Below are positions 19,447-29,217 of a stretch of DNA of 64,000 nucleotides, piece after piece. A model generated the notes under the pieces. It searched no databases. It worked only from the letters and a program-made list of their open reading frames with translations, and was not told where the DNA came from. The translations under genes were made by a program, and so were the position numbers. Position 1 is the first letter of the stretch. Each line of letters begins with the position of its first letter. The DNA is from Pseudomonas cedrina subsp. cedrina (GTDB lineage Bacteria > Pseudomonadota > Gammaproteobacteria > Pseudomonadales > Pseudomonadaceae). The stretch lies in assembly GCF_001983175.1 (NCBI RefSeq), contig NZ_MNPW01000005.1, forward strand, positions 434,001-498,000, written 5' to 3'.

Positions 19447-21711
19447 ATGAGTGACATCCTCGCAGACAGCTTAGACGGCGTAGAGCGCCGGTCGCTGGCT
19501 GACTTCACCGAAAATGCCTACCTCAACTACTCCATGTACGTGATCATGGACCGTGCCTTGCCGCATATCGGCGACGGCCTGAAACCCGTGCAACGGCGCA
19601 TCATCTACGCCATGAGTGAGTTGGGCCTGGATGCCGATTCCAAGCACAAGAAGTCGGCGCGTACCGTCGGTGACGTGCTCGGCAAGTTCCACCCCCACGG
19701 TGACTCGGCGTGCTACGAAGCCATGGTGCTGATGGCCCAGCCGTTCAGCTACCGCTACACGCTGGTGGACGGCCAGGGCAACTGGGGTGCGCCGGATGAT
19801 CCCAAGTCTTTCGCCGCCATGCGATACACCGAGGCGCGCCTGTCGCGTTACTCCGAAGTACTGCTGAGTGAGCTGGGGCAGGGCACGGCGGACTGGGGGC
19901 CGAACTTCGACGGTACACTCGACGAGCCGCTGGTGTTGCCGGCACGTTTGCCGAATATCCTGCTTAACGGCACTACGGGCATTGCGGTCGGCATGGCCAC
20001 CGACGTGCCGCCGCACAACCTGCGCGAAGTCGCCACGGCCTGTGTGCGTTTGCTCGACGAGCCGAAAGCCACGGTCGAACAGCTCTGTGAGCATATCCAG
20101 GGGCCGGATTACCCGACCGAAGCGGAAATCATCACGCCGCGCGCCGATTTGCTGAAGATGTACGAAACCGGCAAGGGCTCGGTGCGCATGCGCGCCGTGT
20201 ACCACATCGAGGATGGCGACATTATCGTCACGGCGCTGCCGCACCAGGTGTCCGGCGCCAAGGTGCTGGAGCAGATCGCTGCGCTGATGCAGGCCAAACC
20301 GTCGAAATTGCCGCAAGTGGCCGACCTGCGTGACGAGTCCGACCACGAAAACCCATGCCGCATCGTGATTATCCCGACCAACAGCCGGGTCGACCACGAA
20401 GTACTGATGCAGCACCTGTTTGCGAGCACGGAGCTGGAGTCCAGCTACCGGGTCAACATCAATATCATCGGCCTGGACGGCAAGCCGCAGCTGAAAAACC
20501 TGCGCAACCTGCTGGTGGAGTGGCTGGAGTTCCGGGTGAACACCGTGCGCCGCCGCCTGCAGTTCCGTCTGGATAAGGTCGAGCGCCGCCTGCACCTGTT
20601 GGACGGCTTGCTGATCGCTTACCTCAACCTGGATGAAGTGATCCACATCATCCGCACCGCCGAGCACCCGAAAGCCGAGCTGATCGCGCGTTTCGAGCTG
20701 AGCGAGATCCAGGCTGACTACATCCTCGACACCCGCTTGCGCCAATTGGCGCGTTTGGAAGAAATGAAGCTGCGCGACGAACAGGACGCGCTGCTCAAGG
20801 AACAAGCCAAGCTGCAAGCCTTGCTGGGCAGCGAAGCCAAGCTGAAGAAGCTGGTACGCACTGAGCTGATCAAGGACGCTGAAACCTATGGCGACGACCG
20901 TCGCTCGCCGATCGTCCAGCGTGCCGAAGCGAAAGCTCTGACAGAAACAGAGCTGCTGCCAAATGAGAAAATTACCGTCGTTTTGTCGGAAAAGGGTTGG
21001 GTTCGCTCCGCCAAAGGGCATGATATTGATGCAACCGGGCTGTCGTACAAGGCTGGCGACGGGTTCAAGACCGCCGCGGCCGGGCGTTCCAACCAGTTTG
21101 CGGTGTTTATCGATTCCACCGGGCGCAGTTATTCGGTACCGGCCCACACCTTGCCGTCCGCACGGGGGCAGGGCGAGCCGTTGACGGGGCGCCTTACGCC
21201 GCCGCCGGGTGCGAATTTTGAATGTGTGCTGCTGCCGGACGACGACGCGCTGTACGTGATCGCCTCCGACGCGGGCTACGGTTTCGTGGTCAAGGGTGAA
21301 GACCTGCAGGCCAAGAACAAGGCGGGCAAAGCGCTGCTGAGCCTGCCGAATAACGCCAAGGTGATCCTGCCGCGGCCGGTGGATGACCGCGAGAGCAATT
21401 GGCTGGCGTCGGTGACCACCGAAGGGCGCTTGCTGGTGTTCAAGATCAGCGACCTGCCGCAGTTGGGCAAAGGCAAGGGCAACAAGATTATCGGTATTCC
21501 AGGGGAGCGCGTGGCCAGTCGCGAAGAGTACGTGACCGACATTGCGGTAATCCCGGAAGGTTCTACCCTGGTGCTCCAGGCCGGCAAGCGCACGTTGTCA
21601 TTGCGCCCTGACGACCTTGAACACTACAAGGGCGAGCGTGGTCGACGCGGTAACAAACTGCCTCGGGGCTTCCAGCGGGTGGATGCTTTGTTGGTGGAAA
21701 CGCCTGCGTAA
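19447..21711 (+). CDS. parC: DNA topoisomerase IV subunit A
   Basis: A 754-residue cleavage/rejoining subunit of topoisomerase IV. The start at 19447 ([20 protein letters not shown]) fits the family; the frame is open upstream without similarity. The catalytic tyrosine lies in [10 protein letters not shown]. The quinolone-determining region reads [10 protein letters not shown], i.e. the unmutated Ser and Glu at the positions equivalent to E. coli 80 and 84. The C-terminal domain carries beta-pinwheel repeats ([20 protein letters not shown] and related). It lies 73 bases after the phytase-like gene. Confidence 0.98.
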   Translation: MSDILADSLDGVERRSLADFTENAYLNYSMYVIMDRALPHIGDGLKPVQRRIIYAMSELGLDADSKHKKSARTVGDVLGKFHPHGDSACYEAMVLMAQPFSYRYTLVDGQGNWGAPDDPKSFAAMRYTEARLSRYSEVLLSELGQGTADWGPNFDGTLDEPLVLPARLPNILLNGTTGIAVGMATDVPPHNLREVATACVRLLDEPKATVEQLCEHIQGPDYPTEAEIITPRADLLKMYETGKGSVRMRAVYHIEDGDIIVTALPHQVSGAKVLEQIAALMQAKPSKLPQVADLRDESDHENPCRIVIIPTNSRVDHEVLMQHLFASTELESSYRVNINIIGLDGKPQLKNLRNLLVEWLEFRVNTVRRRLQFRLDKVERRLHLLDGLLIAYLNLDEVIHIIRTAEHPKAELIARFELSEIQADYILDTRLRQLARLEEMKLRDEQDALLKEQAKLQALLGSEAKLKKLVRTELIKDAETYGDDRRSPIVQRAEAKALTETELLPNEKITVVLSEKGWVRSAKGHDIDATGLSYKAGDGFKTAAAGRSNQFAVFIDSTGRSYSVPAHTLPSARGQGEPLTGRLTPPPGANFECVLLPDDDALYVIASDAGYGFVVKGEDLQAKNKAGKALLSLPNNAKVILPRPVDDRESNWLASVTTEGRLLVFKISDLPQLGKGKGNKIIGIPGERVASREEYVTDIAVIPEGSTLVLQAGKRTLSLRPDDLEHYKGERGRRGNKLPRGFQRVDALLVETPA

Positions 21712-21726
21712 GGCGTATTAGAGCCC

Positions 21727-21754
21727 TCGATCTACGATTTAACGCGTAGATCGA
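21727..21754. repeat. Perfect 10-bp inverted repeat after parC
   Basis: TCGATCTACG and CGTAGATCGA are separated by 8 bases, 15 bases after the parC stop. No clear U-run follows, so it may be a weak terminator, an mRNA-end stabiliser or a protein site. The rest of the 174-base gap to the next gene shows nothing else clear. Confidence 0.55.
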
Positions 21755-21885
21755 CGCTTTGGCGCTGGAGTCATGGCGCATATTCACGGATGATATGGCC
21801 TTTCCAGCGCCGGCGTGGCCGAGCGTGTTTAGGTTATTTTTAAGTATTACATTGTGGTTTGCCTTGTGGCAGCCACCTGGATGGG

Positions 21886-22599
21886 ATGATGACTGCTCCA
21901 CGCCTTCCTTTTATTTTCGTGCTCGCTGGCCTTTTGGGGCTGGCGGGTTGCAGCACGCACCAGCCGGTGTCGCTGTACCAGCTGGACAGCGGAAGTCCGG
22001 CTCAACCCGCTCAGACCGCCGGCATGGCCGTCTTGTTGGGCCCGGTGGTCGTAGCCGACTACCTGCAACGCGAAACCCTGCTGCAACGTCAGAACGACGG
22101 GAGCCTGCAAGGTTCCACCGATGGTCGTTGGGCGGGCAGCTTGTCCTCTGACATCAACCAGCTGATGTTGCGCCAAGTGGCGGGTCACCTGGACAGCCAG
22201 CGCGTCGTGCTCGCACCCGCACCCACCGGCTTTACCCCGGATGTGCAGGTGTTGTTGACCATTACCCGGCTCGATTCGGGTAAATCGCAACCGGCGATCC
22301 TCGATGCACAGTGGCGCTTGATCGACCGCCGTGGCCAGGTGCGCGATAACCGCATCGTGCATTTGCAGGAAGAGCACGCCGGCACCACCGCCTCCCAGGT
22401 CCAGGCCCAGGGCGTGTTGTTGCAGCACCTGGCGCAACAGTTGTCGGTGGCCCTCAAGCCATTGGCCAACCAACCGCCGATTGCCGAATCGCCACGCAAG
22501 CAAAGCGCCCCGGTGCAGGCCAAACCGACCGAGCCGCAGAAGCCAAAAATGCCGATGGCGACGCCGATCCGTACGGATATGGAAGTGTTCAGGTTCTGA
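21886..22599 (+). CDS. PqiC-like ABC-transport auxiliary lipoprotein
   Basis: A 237-residue outer membrane lipoprotein of the PqiC/YmbA (DUF330) family. The signal peptide ends in the lipobox LAGC, with the lipidated cysteine at position 22 if the first of two adjacent ATGs (21886) is used, or 21 with 21889. The mature N-terminus (YQLDSG, VLLGPVVVADYLQRETLL, WAGSLSSDINQLML) matches the family. PqiC works with MCE proteins PqiA/PqiB in lipid traffic between membranes, but no pqiA or pqiB is adjacent here. The C-terminal tail is Pro/Lys/Gln-rich. An intrinsic terminator follows. Confidence 0.85.
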   Translation: MMTAPRLPFIFVLAGLLGLAGCSTHQPVSLYQLDSGSPAQPAQTAGMAVLLGPVVVADYLQRETLLQRQNDGSLQGSTDGRWAGSLSSDINQLMLRQVAGHLDSQRVVLAPAPTGFTPDVQVLLTITRLDSGKSQPAILDAQWRLIDRRGQVRDNRIVHLQEEHAGTTASQVQAQGVLLQHLAQQLSVALKPLANQPPIAESPRKQSAPVQAKPTEPQKPKMPMATPIRTDMEVFRF

Positions 22600-22617
22600 T
22601 CTGAATAACACGCAAAC

Positions 22618-22648
22618 AAAAGGCCCGCTGACTCAGCGGGCCTTTTTT
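22618..22648 (+). terminator. Rho-independent terminator after the PqiC-like gene
   Basis: AAGGCCCGCTG and its near complement CAGCGGGCCTT form a GC-rich stem with a short loop, followed by TTTTTT. It starts 19 bases after the stop. Confidence 0.92.
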
Positions 22649-22678
22649 GTAGCGATTTGAATAACACTGAAGATCCCC

Positions 22679-22767
22679 TGTGGGAGCGGGCTTGCCCGCG
22701 ATTGCGGTGTATCAGTCGACACATCATTGACTGAACCGCCGGCATCGCGGGCAAGCCCGCTCCCACA
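22679..22767. repeat. REP doublet (REPIN), second arm type
   Basis: Arms read TGTGGGAGCGGGCTTGCCCG and its complement, differing from the 1613-type arms in the central bases (GGGCTTGCCCG instead of TGGCTTGCCTG), so each arm is itself a better hairpin. It lies between convergent genes. Confidence 0.9.
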
Positions 22768-22784
22768 GGGTCCTGCATTGTTCA

Positions 22785-24290
22785 TCAGGGCTTGGCGCGG
22801 GTCTCATGCATCCGCGCCAACTGCCGCTCCAGCATCGACGGGTACGGCTCCATCAAGCGCTCCACACAACTGGCGCCTTCCGGGCTGGCAATCGGGCGAA
22901 TACGTGCGCGCTGACGGATCAGCGTATCTTCGCTGATCTTGCGCTCCACCAGCAGCAGGTTGCGGCTGTGTTGGGACAGGGCCAAGGCATCCTGGGCAAT
23001 CTCGGTCAGCAACAGGTCGATCTGGCTCATGCCAAAGAGATCGTCGCCTACCGTCAGGCCCAGCTGCAATTGCAGGGTGATGCCGCTGTCGGCCACTTCG
23101 ATCTGCAATTCATGGCCCAGGGCGCGCAGCAACTCGCCGCAGCAGATGGCGTTGGTCAGGTAGTCTTCGCCGCTGTCTTCGCTGTGGAACAACATCAGGG
23201 TGCTGCCATCGTTCAGGGTATGCAGTTCGCTCTGGTACAGCGACGCGGCCTGGTCGAGGCAGTCACGGTAGCGTTCCAGCAGTTCGGTCAGGCGCGCGCG
23301 CGGCAGGCGACGCAATTGGTCCTGGGCGCCCAGCTGCACCGCGAGTACGGCACTGTACTGGGGTTCGGTGCTTCTGAGCTGGGCCGGTTTCGGGGCGACG
23401 GCCGGGGTGCCGTCCGAAGTGTCGCGCAGGTCGGCGAAAGGGTCTTCGTCGTCCAGTTCGTCTTCTTCGGCGATGAACGCCTTGCGGGTCGCAGGCTTCA
23501 AGCCGGCCACCGGCGCTTCTTGCACGGCAAATTCCGGTTCGTCGTCGTAGTCGGTGTCGTCGAACTCAGGCTCGGGCTCGGCTTCGTGCACCACCGGTTC
23601 CGGGGCGAAGCTGGCGTGCAGTTGGCGGGCGAGGTCGCCGATTTCATCCTGGCGGTCGGTGGCCGGGGTGTGCTCGTCAATGTCGCGCAGCCAGATGCGC
23701 AGTTGCATCAACGGCGTGGAGATATGCCGGCCCAGGCGCAGGCTCAAGGCCAGGGCCAGCGCCAGCAGGATCGCGCTCAAGATGCCCATGCTTTGCAGGC
23801 TGATGGTCATCGGCTGCTGGAATTGCTGCATATCCAGGCTGATGCGCAGTTGGCCGGCCTTCACATCCTGAAACGTGATATTGCTCTGGTACAGGCCTTC
23901 GGCTTCGCCCAACAGGCCGTTTTTCGGGCGCTGCCCGGCTTCGGCCATGATCCGGTTGTCCACGCTATAGATGGCGGCGTGGGCCACCAGCGGGTTTTTG
24001 GTCAGGTTGTTGAGCAGCACGTTGAGGCTGAGGATGTCGTTGGACACCAGCAGCTCGGTCGCCGAAGTGGCGGTCTGGGTGGTCAGGCTTTCGCCCAGGG
24101 CGTCGGCCTGCTCGTGCATGGCCTGCTTGAACTGCAAACCCATCACGCAGGCGTAGATCACCAGTGCCAGGGCGACCAGGATCACGTTATGGCTGGCGAT
24201 GCGTAATGCGATCGGTACACGGCGGTGGCGCAGTGCCCGGAAGATCAGCAGGAAGAAGTTGTCGGTTTTTACTGGCGTAGGCCGGTTCAC
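22785..24290 (-). CDS. AhpA/YtjB (Smp) family membrane protein
   Basis: A 501-residue inner membrane protein. A GTG at 24290 is taken as start because the sequence then begins NRPTPVKTDNFFLLIFRALR as in relatives. A first membrane segment lies at about residues 33-55, a periplasmic loop follows, and a second segment lies at about 165-187 (GILSAILLALALALSL). A HAMP-like stretch is next (LGRHISTPLMQLRIWLRDID), then an acidic low-complexity region and a C-terminal domain without a recognised enzyme motif. E. coli ytjB is also divergent from serB. The role is unknown; sensing or envelope regulation is only a guess. Confidence 0.82.
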   Translation of the reverse strand: MNRPTPVKTDNFFLLIFRALRHRRVPIALRIASHNVILVALALVIYACVMGLQFKQAMHEQADALGESLTTQTATSATELLVSNDILSLNVLLNNLTKNPLVAHAAIYSVDNRIMAEAGQRPKNGLLGEAEGLYQSNITFQDVKAGQLRISLDMQQFQQPMTISLQSMGILSAILLALALALSLRLGRHISTPLMQLRIWLRDIDEHTPATDRQDEIGDLARQLHASFAPEPVVHEAEPEPEFDDTDYDDEPEFAVQEAPVAGLKPATRKAFIAEEDELDDEDPFADLRDTSDGTPAVAPKPAQLRSTEPQYSAVLAVQLGAQDQLRRLPRARLTELLERYRDCLDQAASLYQSELHTLNDGSTLMLFHSEDSGEDYLTNAICCGELLRALGHELQIEVADSGITLQLQLGLTVGDDLFGMSQIDLLLTEIAQDALALSQHSRNLLLVERKISEDTLIRQRARIRPIASPEGASCVERLMEPYPSMLERQLARMHETRAKP

Positions 24291-24423
24291 TTGAGCTCGG
24301 CTCTTGGTCCGTGAAGTTGACGCGCAGTATAGCGACAGCCCTAGAACCGGCAAAGCGCTGGCTGTGCCCGATGGTCACTGAAAGTGGGTAGAATGCGGTT
24401 TTTTTCCAGCCTGGGGGTGCGCC

Positions 24424-25638
24424 TTGCGCGAAATTGTCCTGATAAACATCACTGGTGTTGACCGACCGGGTCTCACCGCAGCCATTACCGGTGTTCTGGC
24501 CCAGGGTGGTGTAAACATTCTCGACATCGGCCAGGCGGTGATCCACGACACGCTGTCGTTCGGCATTCTGGTGGAGATCCCGAGCACTGAACAGGCGTCC
24601 TCGGTGCTCAAGGACATCCTGTTTACGGCGTATAAGCTGGACCAGCAGGTGCGTTTCACACCCGTGTCCGAAGCCGATTATCAGCATTGGGTCGCCGGCC
24701 AGGGCAAGAAACGCCACATCGTGACGCTGCTGACCCGCAAGGTAACCGCCGAGCAGTTGCAGCGCGTCAGCTCGATCACCGCGAAGTATGGCTTGAACAT
24801 CGACCACATTGACCGTTTGTCGGGTCGCATGCCGCTGGATACCCCCGCCGACAAGGGTAAAGGCTGCATCGAGTTTTCCGTGCGCGGCGAGCCGGCCGAC
24901 CCGCAAGCCCTGCGCGCCGAGTTCCTCAGCGTGGCCCAGGAGCTGAACGTCGATATCGCCTTCCAGGAAGACTCGCTGTTCCGCCGCAACCGCCGCCTGG
25001 CGGTGTTCGATATGGATTCGACGCTGATCGAAGCCGAAGTCATCGACGAATTGGCCAAGGCCGCGGGTGTAGGCGAGCAGGTTTCGGCGATTACCGAGCG
25101 TGCCATGGCCGGCGAACTGGATTTCCGTGCGAGCTTTAAAGAGCGCCTGGCGCTGCTTAAAGGCCTGGACGTGAGCGTGCTGGACTCCATCGGCGCATCG
25201 CTGCGCCTGACCGAAGGCGCCGAGACCTTGTTCGCCGAGCTCAAGCGCCTGGGCTACAAGACCGCGATCCTGTCCGGTGGCTTCACCTATTTTGCCAAGC
25301 AGTTGCAGGCCAAGCTGGGCATCGACTATGTATTCGCCAACGAGCTGGAAGTGGTGGGCGGCAAGGTCACCGGCGTGGCCGTGGAGCCGATTGTCGACGC
25401 ACAGCGCAAGGCGGATCTGCTCAAGGAATTGGCGCACAAGGAAGGTTTGCGCCTGGAGCAGACCATTGCGGTCGGCGACGGCGCCAATGACTTGCCGATG
25501 CTGGCGATTGCCGGGCTGGGCGTTGCGTTCCGTGCCAAGCCGTTGGTGAAGCAGTCGGCCAAGCAGGCGATTTCGACGTTGGGGCTTGATGGTGTGTTGT
25601 ATCTGCTGGGCTTGCGCGACCGCGACGGGCAGCTCTAA
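24424..25638 (+). CDS. serB: Phosphoserine phosphatase with N-terminal ACT domains
   Basis: A 404-residue HAD phosphatase that makes L-serine from phosphoserine. The HAD motif DMDST is at residues 196-200 (nucleophile D196), with GGFTYFA and GDGANDLPML further on. The first 180 or so residues hold two ACT-like regulatory domains (IVLINITGVDRPGLTAAI; HIVTLLTRKVTAEQL), as in pseudomonad and mycobacterial SerB but not in the shorter enterobacterial form. The start is a TTG at 24424 preceded by GGGGGTG. It is divergent from the ytjB-like gene, a conserved arrangement. Confidence 0.96.
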   Translation: MREIVLINITGVDRPGLTAAITGVLAQGGVNILDIGQAVIHDTLSFGILVEIPSTEQASSVLKDILFTAYKLDQQVRFTPVSEADYQHWVAGQGKKRHIVTLLTRKVTAEQLQRVSSITAKYGLNIDHIDRLSGRMPLDTPADKGKGCIEFSVRGEPADPQALRAEFLSVAQELNVDIAFQEDSLFRRNRRLAVFDMDSTLIEAEVIDELAKAAGVGEQVSAITERAMAGELDFRASFKERLALLKGLDVSVLDSIGASLRLTEGAETLFAELKRLGYKTAILSGGFTYFAKQLQAKLGIDYVFANELEVVGGKVTGVAVEPIVDAQRKADLLKELAHKEGLRLEQTIAVGDGANDLPMLAIAGLGVAFRAKPLVKQSAKQAISTLGLDGVLYLLGLRDRDGQL

Positions 25639-25654
25639 CCCCCTGCTAAAACAC

Positions 25655-25754
25655 TGTAGGAGCGAGCTTGCTCGCGAGGAGCTTGAGAACACTGCGGGCA
25701 GTCAGAAAGCCCGCGTTATCGTTAGCGTCCTTCGCGAGCAAGCTCGCTCCTACA
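25655..25754. repeat. REP doublet (REPIN), third arm type
   Basis: Arms read TGTAGGAGCGAGCTTGCTCG and its complement, with CGAGCTTGCTCG hairpins and a roughly 50-base spacer containing GCGGGC/GCCCGC complementarity. It sits between the convergent serB and psd genes. Confidence 0.9.
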
Positions 25755-25765
25755 GAGGATCTACA

Positions 25766-26626
25766 TCAGGCTTTGGGTAAACCGATGCCTTGCCCCATCT
25801 GTACCGGCGAACCCGCCACCAGTTCTTCAGCCCACTTCACCTGATCCGGCCCGAACAGCACGATCGCCGTCGAGCCCAGCTTGAAGCGGCCCAATTCCGC
25901 ACCTTTTTCCAGGTGGATCGGCGCCCGCGCCGCTTCGTCGTAGCGGAATGTCTTCAGCTCACGCTTGGGCGGCGTTACCAGGCCGGCCCACACGGTTTCA
26001 ATCGAGGCCACAATCATCGCGCCCACCAATACCACAGCCATCGGGCCGCGTTCGGTGTCGAACAGGCAGACAACGCGCTCGTTACGCGCAAACAGTTCCG
26101 GCACGTTTTCGGCGGTGGTCTGGTTCACCGAGAAGATCCGGCCGGGCACGTAGACCATCTCGCGCAAGGTGCCGGCCAGCGGCATGTGCACGCGATGGTA
26201 GTCCTTGGGCGACAGGTAGATGGTGGCGAAGTCGCCGCCCATGAACGGCGCCGCTGCGGCTGCATCGCCGCCGAGCAGTTCCAGCACGCTGAAGCTGTGG
26301 CCCTTGGCCTGGAACACCCGACCATGCTCGATCGGACCGAGCTGGCTGACCGCGCCATCGGCTGGGCTCAAGACAGCGCCTGGGGTTTGATCCAGCGGGC
26401 GAGCGCCGTCCTTGAGGGCCCGGGTGAAGAAGGCGTTGAAGTGCTCATAGGCGGTCACGTCTTCGACCAGGGCCTGGGACATGTCCACTTGATAGCGCTT
26501 GGCGAACCAGGTGGTGAAGGCATTCTTGAACCAGTGCACGCGGCACTCGGCAATGCAGCCGGCCAGGCGCGACAGCAAGTGGTGCGGCAGCAAGTACTGG
26601 CTGAGGATAAACAACTGCTTTTTCAT
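25766..26626 (-). CDS. psd: Phosphatidylserine decarboxylase proenzyme
   Basis: A 286-residue membrane-associated enzyme that converts phosphatidylserine to phosphatidylethanolamine. The self-cleavage motif LGST is at residues 250-253; cleavage before S252 creates the pyruvoyl group. The catalytic histidine regions are [11 protein letters not shown] and [12 protein letters not shown]. The start [21 protein letters not shown] is typical of the family. It is 15 bases downstream of rhdA in the same direction, so the two are probably cotranscribed. Confidence 0.97.
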   Translation of the reverse strand: MKKQLFILSQYLLPHHLLSRLAGCIAECRVHWFKNAFTTWFAKRYQVDMSQALVEDVTAYEHFNAFFTRALKDGARPLDQTPGAVLSPADGAVSQLGPIEHGRVFQAKGHSFSVLELLGGDAAAAAPFMGGDFATIYLSPKDYHRVHMPLAGTLREMVYVPGRIFSVNQTTAENVPELFARNERVVCLFDTERGPMAVVLVGAMIVASIETVWAGLVTPPKRELKTFRYDEAARAPIHLEKGAELGRFKLGSTAIVLFGPDQVKWAEELVAGSPVQMGQGIGLPKA

Positions 26627-26641
26627 AACTGTCCTTAAACC

Positions 26642-27457
26642 TTAAATCTCGACGGGGGTGTCGGGGTGGTTGCCCCATTCGCCCCAGGAACCGGCATAAC
26701 CTTTGACCCGCGGATAACCGAGCGCCTTGGCCACCAGGTAGGTGAAGCCAGAGCGGTGGTGGGTCTGGCAATGGGTGATGATTTCTTTGTCTTTGGTCAG
26801 CCCCAGGCCTTCGAGGATTTGCGGCATGTCGCGGCGGATGCGCAGGTTGCGCGCCTGGTCCATGCCGGCGGTCCACTCGAAATTCACGGCGCCGGGAATG
26901 TGCCCACCTTTGGCGGCGAGCACCTTTTCACCGGAGTACTCCAGCGGACCCCGCGCATCCCAGATGCCCAGGTCGGCCGCGCCCAGGCGGCTTTGCAGGT
27001 ATTCGCGGGTGGCGGTGGGGCCGTCGTGCAGCGTCAGGCTGACCGGGCCGCCGACGGGCGCGGGCACATCGGTGGAGACAGGGTGTTTTTCTGCCAGCCA
27101 GGCCAGCAGGCCGCCGTCCAGGTAGTGGTATTTCTGGTGGCCGATCACGTCGAGCAGCCAGATGAAGCGCCCGGCCCAGCCGCCGCCTTCGTCGTCGTAG
27201 ACCACGTAGGTCGCGTCCGGAGTGTGGCCCAGTTCACCGAACAGGGTTTCCAGGTCGGCTTTGGCCGGCAGCAGCCCAGGAGCAGGCGCCTGGCCCCATT
27301 GGGTGCGCTTGGGGTCAACGAAATGCGCGCCGGGGATATGCCCTTCGGCGTAGCGGACGGCACTGGTAAGGTCCACCAGGATCAGGTGTTCGGCCTCCAG
27401 GCGACCGAGCAGGTCGCTGGGTTCGATCACCAGCGGCAAGCCAGAGAAGTCAGGCAT
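26642..27457 (-). CDS. rhdA: Thiosulfate:cyanide sulfurtransferase (rhodanese)
   Basis: A 271-residue protein with two rhodanese domains, the N-terminal one inactive. The catalytic loop is CQTHHR with the persulfide cysteine at residue 230, exactly as in Azotobacter vinelandii RhdA, and unlike the CRxG(S/T) loops of mitochondrial types. It transfers sulfane sulfur from thiosulfate to cyanide or other acceptors. The ATG at 27457 has AGGAG eight bases upstream; an earlier in-frame ATG would add six residues. It precedes psd, an order also recalled at PA4956-PA4957. Confidence 0.95.
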   Translation of the reverse strand: MPDFSGLPLVIEPSDLLGRLEAEHLILVDLTSAVRYAEGHIPGAHFVDPKRTQWGQAPAPGLLPAKADLETLFGELGHTPDATYVVYDDEGGGWAGRFIWLLDVIGHQKYHYLDGGLLAWLAEKHPVSTDVPAPVGGPVSLTLHDGPTATREYLQSRLGAADLGIWDARGPLEYSGEKVLAAKGGHIPGAVNFEWTAGMDQARNLRIRRDMPQILEGLGLTKDKEIITHCQTHHRSGFTYLVAKALGYPRVKGYAGSWGEWGNHPDTPVEI

Positions 27458-27515
27458 GTGAGGTCTCCTGGGCACAAAGGTTGGCGATAAAAGAGGGGCG
27501 ATTGTAGCGCAAGCA

Positions 27516-29051
27516 TCAGGTGCTGCGGTTGGTAAAGCAGTGCAGGGCCTTCTCGATACATTGGGCGGTTTTGCCGAAGGCTTGCACCGTGGTTTCCGAG
27601 AACGGCCCGCCGCCCTGGTCTGCCACCATCAGCATCACCACCTTGCCGTTGCAGCTCAGCGAGCGCAGCAGCAGGTGTTCGCCGGTAAACAGGCGACGCA
27701 GGATCGGCGGCAGCAAGGCCGAGAACTGCGCATGGTTGTCTGGATTGAGGCGCACCTGGGCGGACTTTTCCAATAGACGCTGCAGCAGCGTGCTGTTGGT
27801 CACGTCCAGGCTGAGGTTGGCGGCGTCCTTGGGCAGGCCGTCGACCTGATGCACGCGCAAGGTGCTCTGGGCACGATCGGTCATCAGCAGCATGACCCGC
27901 TGCATGCCACTGGCCACCAGGGCCTCCTTGGCGCAGGTGGTCAGGTGCATGGCGTTGGCAAAGCGGCTCGGCTCCACCAGCAGCTCGGTGCAGCGCTTGC
28001 GCCACAGGGCCAGGGACTCGGCGGTGGGCGGCGGCGCCGGCAGCAGGCCGCGATGGATCTTCTGCACGTGCCACGGCCAGATCAGCGACAGCGCCGGGTG
28101 CCACAGGTCGGGCATCAACGTGGTGCGGGCGTTGGTGACGGCTTGTTGGTGGACCTGTTGCTGAACGTCGCCCAAGGGTTGTTGCAGGTACAGCGCAGTC
28201 AGGTACTGCCAACGCTCGGTGTGCGGGCAGGTCCAGGACTCCTGAGCCGACATCGCCAGGCCGTTGGCCAGCAACACGGTGTTGGCCGGCTGGTTCAACC
28301 AGCGGCGCAGGTTGGGTTCGGCGTCAAGCAGCTGTTGATGACGCAGCGGGTCATCTTCGCGGGCGATATGCAGTGCCTTGACCAGCAGGCGTTGTTCGCT
28401 CAGCAGCAATTTATAGCCTTGGGATACCCAGATCGGCAGGTGCCAGGCTTCAGTCAGGCCGACGCACAGATCCAGCAGGCGCACGCCGAACAATTGCTGC
28501 TCGACCTCGCGGGCCGGCTGGTTCTTGTGGATAACCCGCAGCTCCCATTCTTCCAGGAGTTTGGGGTAGGCAACCGCCATCGGCCACATGGGTGAAAGAA
28601 ACAGCAGGCTGCCCCAATGAATATCCTGCCACAGCCGCGCCAGGCGGCTGCCAAACAAGCCGTTGGCTTGCTGCGAAGCGTGCTGGCTCACCAGCAGCAA
28701 TTGGCGCAACGCCACCGGAATCTCGTGGGCCGGTACCGCAGGCAGGCGCGCCAGCAGTTCTTCGGCGCGCTTGAGGCCCAGGCGGTTAAGCGCCACTTCG
28801 AGGTTTTCCGCCGGTTCCGCCAGGCTGCCATGGGTGTGGCTGTTGGCCTCGCGCATTACGCTGAGCACGAGGGCCGGGCTGTCTTGCATCAGCTCGGCAA
28901 TATCTCGCAACGAGCTGCGGCTGTCGCGGATGCCTTTGCACACACGGTCGTGGCTGGCCTGGGGAACAGGCAGCAGCACCTCATCCAGGCGCTTGATCCA
29001 AGCGGCGAGAGAAGTGGGTTTTGCAGTTGGGACTGTCGTTTCATTGGCCAT
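27516..29051 (-). CDS. HDOD domain protein
   Basis: A cytoplasmic protein of about 511 residues. The N-terminal half (about 20-220) resembles an HDOD domain: SSLRDIAELMQDSPALVLSVMREAN, then VALNRLGLKRAEELL. The C-terminal half resembles a GAF-like region (VASGMQRVMLLMTDRAQSTL) but without a clear binding motif. No GGDEF or EAL motif is present. The start is uncertain: ATG at 29051 lacks a good ribosome site, and TTG or GTG codons up to about 33 bases further upstream are possible. It is divergent from motAB with 166 bases between, so a link to motility control is possible but inferred only. Confidence 0.78.
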   Translation of the reverse strand: MANETTVPTAKPTSLAAWIKRLDEVLLPVPQASHDRVCKGIRDSRSSLRDIAELMQDSPALVLSVMREANSHTHGSLAEPAENLEVALNRLGLKRAEELLARLPAVPAHEIPVALRQLLLVSQHASQQANGLFGSRLARLWQDIHWGSLLFLSPMWPMAVAYPKLLEEWELRVIHKNQPAREVEQQLFGVRLLDLCVGLTEAWHLPIWVSQGYKLLLSEQRLLVKALHIAREDDPLRHQQLLDAEPNLRRWLNQPANTVLLANGLAMSAQESWTCPHTERWQYLTALYLQQPLGDVQQQVHQQAVTNARTTLMPDLWHPALSLIWPWHVQKIHRGLLPAPPPTAESLALWRKRCTELLVEPSRFANAMHLTTCAKEALVASGMQRVMLLMTDRAQSTLRVHQVDGLPKDAANLSLDVTNSTLLQRLLEKSAQVRLNPDNHAQFSALLPPILRRLFTGEHLLLRSLSCNGKVVMLMVADQGGGPFSETTVQAFGKTAQCIEKALHCFTNRST

Positions 29052-29123
29052 GGTTGGGGCGCGATCATCACTTGCTGTCAACACGCCCGGAGCGGGCCGA
29101 ACTGGCTTTTCGCCTTAACGGCC

Positions 29124-29150
29124 TATAGTCTGGCGCAGTTTTGCCGATAA
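29124..29150 (+). promoter_or_regulatory. FliA (sigma-28) promoter of motAB
   Basis: TATAGTCT-N11-GCCGATAA at 29124-29150 matches the flagellar sigma-28 consensus TAAAGTTT-N11-GCCGATAA at 6 of 8 and 8 of 8 positions with exact spacing. It lies 67 bases before the motA ATG and points at it. Confidence 0.82.
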
Positions 29151-29217
29151 GAGGAACAAGAGTTTTCAGTTCCTCCCAATATGTCCATGAACCCGACGGC
29201 GCAAGTACTCATCTCCT

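Noticed and set aside
19447..21711. Quinolone-resistance substitution in parC
   Set aside because: The determining region reads [10 protein letters not shown], with the usual Ser and Glu.
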